Below the pieces are notes generated by a model, which did no database searches, was not told where the DNA came from, and saw nothing but the letters and a program-made list of their open reading frames with translations. A DNA stretch of 37,500 bases from Symbiodinium natans. Lineage: Eukaryota > Sar > Dinophyceae > Suessiales > Symbiodiniaceae. The stretch covers positions 137,501-175,000 of the forward strand of contig CAJNDS010002433.1 in assembly GCA_905221605.1 (NCBI GenBank). The letters are read 5' to 3'. Position numbers and translations under genes: made by a program. Shown piece by piece: positions 9,417 through 20,200 of this stretch; position 1 is the stretch's first letter, and every line of letters starts with the position of its first letter.

Positions 9417-9547
9417 GGGATGTTCCCCCTCATACTAACAGCTCCGTAATAGGGATTACAATAGGGGGGTACTACAATCCCTAAACCCTAAACCCTAAAC
9501 CCTAAACCCTCAACCCTCAACCCTGTTCGTTCGGGGGGGAACATCCC
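9417..9547. mobile_element. MITE-like element, family 3 copy a, split by CCCTAAA repeats
   Basis: Left end GGGATGTTCCCCCT and right end GGGGGAACATCCC are inverted repeats. The body matches 35294-35390 up to ATCCCTA (about 9475), where a run of CCCTAAA units (to about 9522) replaces the middle. The element therefore predates the repeat run. Confidence 0.65.
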
Positions 9548-9621
9548 AAGTTTGGGGTTTAGGGCTGAAAGCATTCTTGACTTCGGTGCGTGCTTGCTGG
9601 TTCTGCGCCTATTCGTGCCTG

Positions 9622-10138
9622 GCTTCAAAGCCCTAAGCCCTAAACCCTAGACCCTAAACCCTAAACCCTAAACCCTGAGCCCCAAGCCCTCCATGAGAGT
9701 CGTCGCGCCCGTCGCAGCAATCCCCAAAATCCTAAACCCTAAACCCTGAACCCTAAACCCTAAACCGTCAGCCCTAAACCCTAAACCCTAAACCCTAAAC
9801 CCTAAACCCTAAACCCTAAACCCTAAACCCTAAACCCTAAACCCTAAACCCTAGTCCCTAAACCCTAAACCCTAAACCCTAAACCCTAAACCCTAAACCC
9901 TAAACCCTAAACCCTAAACCCTAAACCCTAAACCCTAAACCCTAAACCCTAAACCCTAAACCCTAAACCCTAAACCCTAAACCCTAAACCCTAAACCCAT
10001 AAACCCTAAACCCTAAACCCTAAACCCTAAACCCTAAACCCTAAACCCTAAACCCTAAACCCTAAACCCTAAACCCTAAACCCTAAACCCTAAACCCTAC
10101 ACCCTACACCCTACCCTAAACCCTAAACCCTGAATCCT
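9622..10138. repeat. CCCTAAA array, about 0.5 kb
   Basis: Long near-perfect CCCTAAA runs, interrupted once by a unique 40-bp piece (9690-9730) and by single variant units (CCCATAAA, CCCTACA). Confidence 0.95.
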
Positions 10139-10267
10139 AAACTTTAAAGCCCCGAACTCACCACCCAGCTCCACCTCCCGAAGTCATTTCGGCTCCAAAA
10201 CAGCTCTGGCACCGTCCCTCTCCCTCTCAACTCGCGCCCGACTTCCGCCGCGCGACTGCAAGATGCA
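10139..10267. other. Unique GC-rich island
   Basis: About 130 bp rich in CCTCCC and CTCC between two CCCTAAA arrays. Two frames are open, but no AG|G acceptor and donor pair stands out. Not assigned. Confidence 0.4.
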
Positions 10268-10757
10268 CCCTAAACCCTAAACCCTAAACCGTCAACCCTA
10301 AACCCTAAACCCTAAACCCTAAACCCTAAACCCTAAACCCTAAACCCTAAACCCTAAACCCTAAACCCTAAACCCTAAACCCTAAACCCTAAACCCTAAA
10401 CCCTAAAGCCGAAACCCTAAACCCAAAACTCAAAACCCAGACTAAGCCCTAAGCCCTAAGCCCTAAGTCCTAAGCCCTAAGCCCTTCGCCCTAAGCCCCT
10501 AAGCCCGTAAGCCCCTAAGCCCTAAGCCCTAAGCCCTAAGCCCCTCAGCCCTAAGCCCTAAGGCCTAAAACCTAAACCCTATACCCTATGTGGCATTTTG
10601 GCTTTGAGGGGAAGGGCCCAGAGTTTTGTGACGATGACAGGCTTCTACTGTTTCCCTGGGCTTGGGGTGTAAGGCTTCGGGCTTGTCACCCTAAGCCCTA
10701 AACCCTAAACCCTAAACCCTAAACCCTAAACCCTAAACCCTAACCCTAAACCCTTAA
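10268..10757. repeat. CCCTAAA and CCCTAAG arrays
   Basis: CCCTAAA units to about 10425, CCCTAAG variants to about 10570, a 100-bp unique piece (10590-10690) and a further CCCTAAA run. The unique piece contains CATTTTGGCT, identical to 10 bases of the spliced leader, probably by chance. Confidence 0.9.
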
Positions 10758-10904
10758 ACCACTGCCCGAAACCTGCAGCCACTAAAGCCCGAGAACCCCG
10801 AATCTAAAACCTCAAGGAGTTCCAAACTCTGCGCCCCCCTCCGCTCTGAGCCAACCCCAAGCCGTTGATCCCTTTAAACTTCAATACCCTAAGCCCGAAA
10901 CGGT

Positions 10905-11200
10905 TTGGAGTTTGGGGTTTAGGGTTTAGGGTTTAGGGTTTAGGGTTTTGGTTTTAGGGCTTGGGCGGGCTTGGGGTTTAGGGTTTGGGGAGAGCCATCT
11001 ACCCCATGTTCCCAGCTTAACCAGCCATGCGCGGATATATGCATGAATATCAAGCCCTATATGGCCCTGACCCAAAGCCCCCTACAGCAAGCTAAACCCT
11101 AAACCCTAAACCCTAAACCCTAAACCCTAAACCCTAAACCCTAAACCCTAAACCCTAAACCCTAAACCCTAAACCCTAAACCCTAAACCCCAAGCCCCAA
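10905..11200. repeat. TTTAGGG run, unique spacer, CCCTAAA array
   Basis: TTTAGGG units at 10905-10995, about 95 bp of unique DNA, then CCCTAAA units at 11092-11200 that end 24 bp before ACP exon 1. Confidence 0.95.
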
Positions 11201-11223
11201 ACAACGCCCTTGCGCCCCATGAG

Positions 11224-11273
11224 GCCATGGCTGCCAAGACCCGCGCCACCTTCCCGGCTGCCCTGCTCGTGAC
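11224..11273 (+). CDS. ACP: ACP-A exon 1 (start, N-terminus)
   Basis: AG|GCCATGGC: the 5' end is probably a trans-splice acceptor at 11223, as copy B has the same AG|GCCATGGC. It encodes MAAKTRATFPAALLV. The donor is uncertain: AC|GCCCGG at 11274 (GC) keeps phase with exon 2, and other in-phase choices lie a few codons upstream. CCCTAAA repeats end at 11200 and TTTAGGG starts at 11290. Confidence 0.5.
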
Positions 11274-14200
11274 GCCCGGCAACCGACCCGGTTTAGGGTT
11301 TAGGGTTTAGGGTTTAGGGTTTAGGGTTTAGGGTTTAGGGTTTAGGGTTTAGGGTTTAGGGTTTAGGGTTTGTTTAGGGTTTAGGGTCCCGAACCCTTAA
11401 TCCCCTGAAGCCGCTTGTGGTTTAGGGTTTAGGGTTTAGGGTTCAGGGTTTAGGGTGTAGGGTATAGGGTTTAGGGTTTAGGCACACTGCATAGAGCTCC
11501 GTGCAATGAATACGTGGCTCTCTGTTACCAGAAGAGGCGGAAACCACCGGGTGCCTTTGAGGGTTGGAAGCCCGAAACCCTATAAACCCCATAAACGCCA
11601 TAAACCCCATAAACCCCATGATCCCCTACAAGCCCCAGAAACCCTAGAAACCCTAGAAGCCGTATAAACCCTATAAACCCAATAACACCTATAAACCCTT
11701 TAATTAACCCTATAAACCCTAAACCCTGACCCTGCACCGTAACAACTTGGCGGGGGTGGGGGGGGGTAAGGTGGGGCAGAGCCCGCAAGCACCCTTCGGG
11801 CAGCCAGGGTTAGTTCTACCCGACGCAGCCCCCTGACGGCTTGCGTTGAGAAGCCGGCTTAGTGTGCAGAAGGGGGTCTAGGGTTTAGGGTTTAGGGCGC
11901 CGTGAAGGCTGCAAGAAAGCTGTTGAGACTTCGAGGCGATCAGGTGGCCAGCATGGCGGGGTGGGATTGGGGGGGGGGGTGGGTGGGGGGGGGTGCCTCT
12001 GCAGTGCACAGCGTATGCTGTTGTGTTTGGCTTTTTAAAAGTTCCGGCTTTGATGATTCTCTGCTTAGGGTCTTTCGTGGTGGTTCATGGAGTCGGGGGT
12101 TTGGGCCTTCTGCTTCCTGGAAAGACAAAGTATTCGGACCAATTGCACAACCCCAACCTTTCACACCAAAAACAGACTCTCCATAACTTTTTTCCCGGCC
12201 TTTAAAGCACGAAGCCCTGTAAATTACGATGTAAACCCACCCCCGCAACTGAACTCGTCGGGCTAAACCCTAAACCCTAAACCCTAAACCCTAAACCCTA
12301 AACCCTAAACCCTAAACCCTAAACCCTAAACCCTAAACCCTAAGCCCTAAGCCCTAAACCCTGAAACCCTAAACCCTAAACTCGGGGAGAAGCCGTTCTA
12401 AGCCCTAAGATCCTAAACTCTGGACTCTTGGAGAAGCCCTCAGAAACTTTAAAAACCCTATATAAATCCAAAACCCTAAACCCTAAACCCTAAACCCTAA
12501 ACCCTAAACCCTAAACCCTAAACCCTAAACCCCAAACCCTAAACCCTAAAATCCAGAACAGCCCAAAACCCTAAACCTCAAGCCCAGGATGGGCTTCCTG
12601 CTCTTCCGGTGGCTTGGCCTGTGGCAAGGCTGTGGTCTCCTGGGTTGTTTAAGCGTCTATGGGGTTCAGGGTTTAGGGTTTAGGGTTAGGGTTTAGGGTT
12701 TAGGGTCTAGGGTTTAGGGTTTAGGGTTCAGGGTTCAGGGATCAGGGTTTAGAGTTTAGGGTTTAGGGTTTAGGGTTTCGGGTTTAGGGTTTAGGGTTTA
12801 GGGTTTTGAGGTGAAACCCTCAACCACAACTTGTGAACACAAAGCCCTCAACCCCCAACCCCAAACAAGAGACGAAGGCCAGTTTTCAGGGTCTTCAGGG
12901 TCTTCAGGGTCTTCAGGGTTTTCAGGGTTTTCAGATTTTTCAGGGTCTTCAGGGTCTTCAGGGTCTTCAGGGTCTTCAGGGTCTTCAGGGTCTTCAGGGT
13001 TTAGGGCCTTCAGGATGAAGGGCTTTGAGTCGAGGGCTAGGTAGTTCAGCAGCATTCATACGTGCACCCTAAACCCTATAGACCCTAGACCCTAGACCCT
13101 AGACCCTAGACCCTAGACCCTAGACCCTAAACCCCAAACCCCAAACCCTAAACCCTAAACCCTAAACCCTAAACCCTAAACCCTAAACCCTAAACCCTAA
13201 ACCCTAAACCCTAAACCCTAAACCCTAAACCCTAAACCCTAAACCCTAAACCCTAAACCCTAAACCCTAAACCCTAAACCCTAAACCCTAAACCCTAAAC
13301 CCTAAACCCTAAACCCTAAACCCTAAACCCTAAACTAAACCCTAAACCCTAAACCCTAAACCCTAAACCCTAAACCCTAAACCCTAAACCCTAAACCCTA
13401 AACCCTAAACCCTAAACCCCAAACCAAACCCCAAACCCTAAACCCAAAACCCTAAACCCCCCAACCCCAAACCCCCCAAAGCAAAGGAGCGTCACCTTCG
13501 TCTCCCCCGCGCCCGCCCTTCGCACTCAGCGCGCAGTGGCTGTGCTCCTGAAGGTGCCCCCAGCTCCGTCGGGCACTTGCGTAGGGCTTAGGGTTTAGGG
13601 TTTAGGGTTTAGGGCTTAGGGTTTAGGGTTTAATGTTGGACTCGCTTTAGTACGTAGGGGTTCCCCCCCCCCCCCCCCAAACAATTTTGGGGTTTTCGGG
13701 GATCCTGAATAGTGTGGGCTGGGGCTGGGACGGGGCTGGGGGTAGGGCGGCTAGGGGTCGAGGGTTGAGGGGAAGCCTTGAAGCTTTGAGGGTCTAAGCT
13801 TTCCAGGCTTTGTAGCTCCACGGTCGCCGGGGCTCCGCATAAATGCGGACCACCGAAACAACTTGCTAAAGCGAATCAGGGCAGCTCGTGGGCTACTCCC
13901 TTGGAAACTTGTTTGGGGGCCTGTTTCGTAATGAAATTTTGAAAAGAATTTCAATAAGGCTGGACACCAAAAAAATCCGGAGTTTCTTATTCAAAACTGT
14001 TTTAGTTTTTGGCTCCCCGGCCCCCCGCCCTTCAACCCCGGCCGGCAAACATCGCATAATTGAGGACCACCCTAAACAATGGGGGGTCCCCTATAGGATT
14101 TCCGCAACATCGCATAATAGTGCCCCTTCTCACTAAAGCCAGTCCAACATTAGGGTTTAGGGTTTAGGGTTTAGGGTTTAGGGTTTAGGGTTCAAGAGCT

Positions 14201-17200
14201 CTTGGTCGAGCAGTTCCTCGTTTAGGCTCTGTGTTTAGAACATCGAAAAATACCCACCCACCCGAAGTTCCCATAACATTAAGAAATAAAAAGTTTCTTC
14301 TTTTTATTAGGATGGTTTAATATCAAAATGAATGGCTTCCACTTAACAAACGAGGAGGTGGAGCTACCAAACTACGCGAGGCTTTGAAACCCTAAACACC
14401 AGGCCTTCAGGCTTTGAAACCCTAAACGTTCGGCCTTGAACCCTCAATATTAGGCCTTGAGGCCCTGGAACTCTAAACGTCAAGCCTTGAGGCCCTACCA
14501 CCCGGCCTTAAGACCCTGAAACCCTAAACAGCAGGCCTTGAGGCCCTGAAACACCAGGCCTTGAAGCCTTGAACCGCCTTGAAACCTTAAACATAGGCGT
14601 TCACCAGGCCTTGAGGCCCTGAAATCCTAAACACCAGAACTAGGTTGTGAAAAGGTCGCGGGGGCAGCCCTTCAGAAAAACCCCGAAAAAGCCCTAAGAA
14701 ACATGGAAAAACCTTAAAAAAAAACATGAAAAACCTTGAAAAGCCAAAGCTTGAAAAAGCACGGCTTTGAGGCCTTGAAACCCTAAACGCTGGACCCTGA
14801 AACCCTAAACGCAGGCCTGGAGGCCCCGAAACGTTGGGCCTGCCCTAAGGCCCTGAGGCCCTGAGGCCTTGAAACCCTAAACACAGGCCCTGAGGCCTTG
14901 ATTCCCTAAACGCTAGGTGAGGCCAAGAAACCCTAAATGCTGGGCCCTGAAACCCTAAACGCTGGGGCCTGCCCTGAGAGGCCTTGAAACCCTAAACACA
15001 GGCCCTGAGGCCCTGAAACCCTAAACACAGGCCCAGGCCTTGAAACCCTGAACGCTGGGCCCTGAAACCCTAAACACGGGTCTGAGGCCTTAAACACAGG
15101 CCCTGAGGCCAAACCCTGAACACAGGCCCTGAGGCCTTGAAACCCTAAACGCCATGCCTTGGGGCCACCCTTGAGGCCCTGAAACCCTAAACGCAGTGGG
15201 CAAGGCCCAAAAATTCGTGGGCAAGGCACAAATATTCGTGGGCAAGGCCCAAATGTTCGTGGGCAAGGCCCAAATATTCGTGGGCAAGGCCCAAATATTC
15301 GTGGGCAAGGCCCAAATTTTCGTGGGCAAGGTCCAAAAATTCGTGGGCAAGGCCCAAAAATTCGTGGGCAAGGCCCAAGGCCCAAAAATGCCCTTGAGAC
15401 GAGCCCCTAAACCCTTGAGACCCTAAACACTTGAGACCCTAAACCCACATTTAGGGTTTCAGGGCCTCAAGGCCGGCCTTGCCCACGAATATATGGGCCT
15501 TGCCCACGAATTTTTGGGCCTTGCCCACGAATAATTGGGCCTTGCCCACGAAGACCATTAAGGTTTATAATTATATGGTAGGAGAGGTTTAGGGTTTAGG
15601 GTTTAGGGTTTAGGGTTTAGGGTTTAGGGTTTAGGGTTTGCGAAAGAAAAAGAAGAACTACTCGCCATTTGGGCACGCAATTTCGACGCGAGGTGGGTCG
15701 GCCTCGGCGAACACTCGAGAGCTTTCGGGAATGGGGCCTTGTATCGGCCGCGCCACCTCCATTTCCCTCCCGCGCCGTAGAGTGCGGCTCCCACCCTTAA
15801 CCAGCTCCGCCTTTTAGGGTTTAGTTTCCTAAACTCTTTTTTAGCAAACTCTCTTGTTTTCTTTTTTTCTCGCAGCTTTTTTTTCTGTCAATGCTGGAGG
15901 TTTTAGGTCTTGGGCAAACCAGGATTTTTTTTTGACCATTTTGGGCCAAAGTTGGAGGTTTTAGGTCCGGGGGAAAAACCATCCTCCTGCTGCATCAGCA
16001 CACACATCCGAGGGTCTTTTTTGAACCATTTTGGGTCAAAGCTAGAGGTTTTAGGTCCGGGGGAAAATCCATCCTCCTGCTGCGTCAGCACAAACATCCG
16101 AGGGCCTTTTTTGGACCATTTTGGGTCGAAGCTAGAAGTTTTAGGTCCGGGGGAAAAACCATCCTCGCTAAACCCTCGTACGAGGATTTAGGCCCTAAAC
16201 CCTCGTCACGAAACCCTCGTACGAGGATTTAAGCCCTAAACCCTCGTCGCTAAACCCTCGTACGAGGATTTAGGCCCTAAACCCTCGTCGCTAAACCCTC
16301 GTACGAGGATTTAGGCCCTAAACCCTCGTCGCTAAACCCTCGTACGAGGATTTAGGCCCTAAACCCTCGTCGCTAAACCCTCGCACGAAGATTTTGGCCC
16401 TAAACCCTCATCGCTAAACCCTCGTACGAGGATTTAAGCCCTAAACCCTCGTCGCTAAACCTTCGTACGAGGATTTAGGCCCTAAACCCTCGTCGCTAAA
16501 CCCTCGTACGAGGATTTAGGCCCTAAACCCTCGTCGCTAAACCTTCGTGCGAGGATTTAGGCCCTAAACCCTCGTCGCTAAACCCTCGTACGAGGATTTA
16601 GGCCCTAAACCCTCGTCGCTAAACCCTAGGCCCTAAACCCTCGTCGCTAAAAGAGGAATTAGGCCCCCGTGGGGCTTACCCCAGGATTTGGCAAAAAGTG
16701 GCCGATTCCAGTGAAATTTTGAATAAAATTTAAATAGCAGAAATGACCCCCTCATTTTCCAGATTTTGGGCTCTAAACCCTCGTCGCAAAACCCTCGTCA
16801 CTAAACCCTCGTCGTTTAGGATTTAGGCCCTAAACCCTCGTCGCTAAACCCTCGTACGAGGATTTAGGCCCTAAACCCTCGTCGCTAAACCCTCGTACGA
16901 GGATTTAGGCCCTAAACCCTCGTCGCTAAACCCTCGAGGATTTAGGCCCTAAGCCCTCGTCGCTTAAACCCTCGTACGAGGATTTAAACCCTAAACCTCG
17001 TCGCTAAACCCTCGTACAAGGATTTAGGCCCTAAACCCTCGTCGCTAAACCCTCGTACGCGGATTTAGGCCCTAAACTCTCGTCGCTAGCAAAGAGGAAT
17101 TAGGCCCGCACGGGGCTTACCCCAGGATTTGGCAAAAAGTGGCCGATTCCAGTGAAATTTTGAATAAAATGTAAATAGTAGAAATGACCCCATCATTTTC

Positions 17201-20200
17201 CAGATTGTGGGCTCTAAGCCCTCGTCGCAAAACCCTCGTCGTTTAGGATTTAAGCCCTAAACCCTCGTCGCTAAACCCTCGTACGAGGATTTAGGCCCTA
17301 AACCCTCGTCGCTAAACCCTCGTACGAGGATTTAGGCCCTAAACCCTCGTCGCTAAACCCTCGTACGAGGATTTAGGCCCTAAACCCTCGTCGCTAAACC
17401 CTCGTACGAGGATTTAGGCCCTAAGCCCTCGTCGCTAAACCCTCGTACGAGGATTTAGGCCCTAAACCCTCGTCGCTAAACCCTCGTACGAGGATTTAGG
17501 CCCTAAACCCTCGTCCTAAACCCTCATCCTAAACCCTCGCACGAGGATTAGGCCCTAAATCCTCGTCCTAAACCCTCGTCAGTGCCTACAAATTCGTCGT
17601 TGATAGGAGGTTTTAGGGTTTATATATATATATATAGTATTATATACATATATATATAGGCCTAGTACTGGCGAGTGTCCCAATGCTTAGCGGTGGCACG
17701 GCTGAAAGTTTGATGAGACAGTAGAGGCTGCTGTGGCAGGCGCATTGTATGTGCGAATGCCCTATGAAGCCGCTTGGCCGAGGGGGTCGCTGCCGGTCGG
17801 CCACGTGCAAGCGCCCTGAGTTTAGGGTTTAGGGTTTAGGGGCATTTTGTGGGTTCAGGGTTTAGGGGCATTTTGGGTGTTTTGGGGCATTTTCGGGCTT
17901 TGGGTTTAGGTTTGGGGTTTTGGGTTTTAGGGGTTTATGGTTTAGGGCCTAGGGTTACGTTCTGTTAGGGTTTAGGATCTGAGTCTTCGGGGTTCAGGCT
18001 TTTGATTTGAGGGTTTCAGGGTTTAGGGTTTGGGTTTAGGGGCTTAGGGTTTAGTAGGGGCTTAGGGTTTAGGGTTTTGGGGCTTATGTGTTTGGGGGAT
18101 GTTGGCATATTTGGGGGTTGGGGGTTTTGGGGTTCAGGCTTGACGGTTTAGGGTTCAGAGAGTCATGTGGTTTTGGGTTTAGAGTTTAGGGTTTAGGTTT
18201 TAGGGTCAAAGAACCATAGGCTCTTTTTGGGGTTGGGGGGTTTGGGTTTAGGGTTGTTGTAGTCACGGGTCTGCGTCTACAGTCGGGTTTAAGCGTTCTA
18301 AGTTACACGTCTCTGTAAAAACACGTAAAACGAAAAATAGAGTAAAGATACAGATATGTTTATATACGTAGATGTTGTAGCTTGTGTTTACACACATGCG
18401 CATGACGCCCCCTCCCCCCCTTGCCCCCTCCCCACCAGGGTTATGGTTTAGGTTTAGGGGTTCCCCACTTTCCCCCCTGTGGTTCATGGTCTGTGGTTTG
18501 GTGGGTTGAGGGCGTTTGGTTAGGGTTAGGCTGCTGGGTTTAGGGTTTTCACTCTGCCCCCATGGTCCATATGGCGGCTTCAGGGTGTGTGGTTCAGGGT
18601 TTCGGGTTGTAGGTTTAGGGTTTTATCCCTCTCTGTGTCTCGACGCGGGTTTGGGTTCAGGGTGAATGTTTCGGGTCTCTCCTCTTATTTGTGCTTCGTG
18701 GTGGGTTTACGTCTTGGGGGTTTAGGCTTTCCCCTCTCCCCCTTGACTCGGGGGTCGGAGGGTCGGAAAGGGGGTGGGGGGGGGGGGGGGGGTACGGGTA
18801 CCATGGGGGGGGAGGGGGGGGGGGGCGAGACTGCGGCATGGGCGCATTGAAAAATCGAATAAAACTTAGATGTATATGCATATATGTATTTATGTTTAAA
18901 TCTATATCTTCATTGTTAATGTGTATTCGTTTTTTTTATATTCGTAGTTGTATTTGCATTACGTCATGTGCAGCCTTTTACCCCGAAGCCCTCGACCCTC
19001 AAGCCCGTCAACTCTAAGCCCCAAAGCACACGTGCGCGATGAAGCCCGCAAAACAAGCCCAAGCCTCTAAATCCCGCGAACTCCCCAAACCCTAAACCCA
19101 AACCCTAAACCCTAAACCCTAAACCCTAATCCCTAAGCCCTACACTCTACACCCTACACCCTACACCCTACACCCTACACCCTAAACCCTAAACCCTAAA
19201 CCCTAAACCCTAAACCCTGAACCCTAAACCCTAAACCCTAAACCCCCGAACGCCCCTAAAGCCCCTAAAGCCATGAACATCCGAAGCTCCGAAAACCCGG
19301 GCCGTGCAGGCGGAAGCCACTTCGGAGACCGCAGGAAAGGCGGGGCTCAGGGGCTTCAGGGGTTTGGGGCTTTGGGGCTTTAGGGTTTAGGCTTTAGGGT
19401 TTAGGGTTTAGGGTTTGGGGTTCAGCATCTCAAGTCCAAGCATTCACTAGTCAAGCAGCTTGTCAAGCGTTGGAAAAACCCCACCCACCCAAGAAACCCA
19501 TAACATTGAGAAAATATAAAGTTCACTCAATACTTTCCCGGTGGGCTTAAAGCTCAAAGTCCAGTTGGCAAACCCGAAATCTAAGGCCCACAATAGACCC
19601 CTAAACCCTATGCCCCAAATCCTAGGGCCTTAACCCCTAAAACCTATGGTTTAGGAGCTTCAAAAGGGGTTCCCAGGAATAAACCCTAAGCCCCAAACCC
19701 TACAGCCCTAAACCCTATGCCCCAAACCCTAAGAGCCGTTTAGGACCCCCCCGGGTGGAAAAACCATTTGCCCACGAAGGGGGTCAGGGTTTAGGGCCCC
19801 CCCGGGTGGAAAAAAAACCATTTGCCCACAAAGGGGGTCAGGGTTTAGGGCCCCCCCGGGTGGGAAAAAACCATTTGCCCACGAAGGGGGTCAGGGTTTA
19901 GGGCCCCCCCGGGTGGAAAAAAACCATTTGCCCACGAAGGGGGTCAGGGTTTAGGGCCCCCCCGGGTGGAAAAAACCATTTGCCCACGAAGGGGGTCAGG
20001 GTTTAGGGCCCCCCCGGGTGGAAAAAAACCATTTGCCCACGAAGGGGGTCAGGGTTTAGGGCCCCCCCGGGTGAAAAAAAACCATTTGCCCACGAAGGGG
20101 GTCAGGGTTTAGGGCCCCCCCCGGGTGGAAAAAAACCATTTGCCCACGAAGGGGGTCAGGGTTTAGGGCCCCCCCCCAATTGGAAAAAAACCATTTACCC

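Noticed and set aside
10590-10612. CATTTTGGCT as a spliced-leader relic
   Set aside because: Only ten bases match and the leader 3' end is not kept. Not distinguishable from chance in a window of this size.
10755-10905. Unique island between CCCTAAA and TTTAGGG as a possible exon
   Set aside because: An AG|G acceptor exists (CTCAAG|G), but no donor keeps a sensible frame. Too weak to annotate.
15196-15426. Frames such as repeated VGKAQIF or MGLAHEFLGLAHE over the minisatellite
   Set aside because: Array units keep a frame open by period. They overlap on both strands and have no flanking coding signal.
15926-16130. CCATTTTGGGTCAAAG in the 90-bp repeat as a spliced-leader relic
   Set aside because: Nine identical bases, then insertions and mismatches, compared with 18/21 in the LTRs. 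Chance similarity is likely.
16166-17580. Possible CRISPR array
   Set aside because: The 41-bp units are contiguous with no unique spacers, and the context is eukaryotic.
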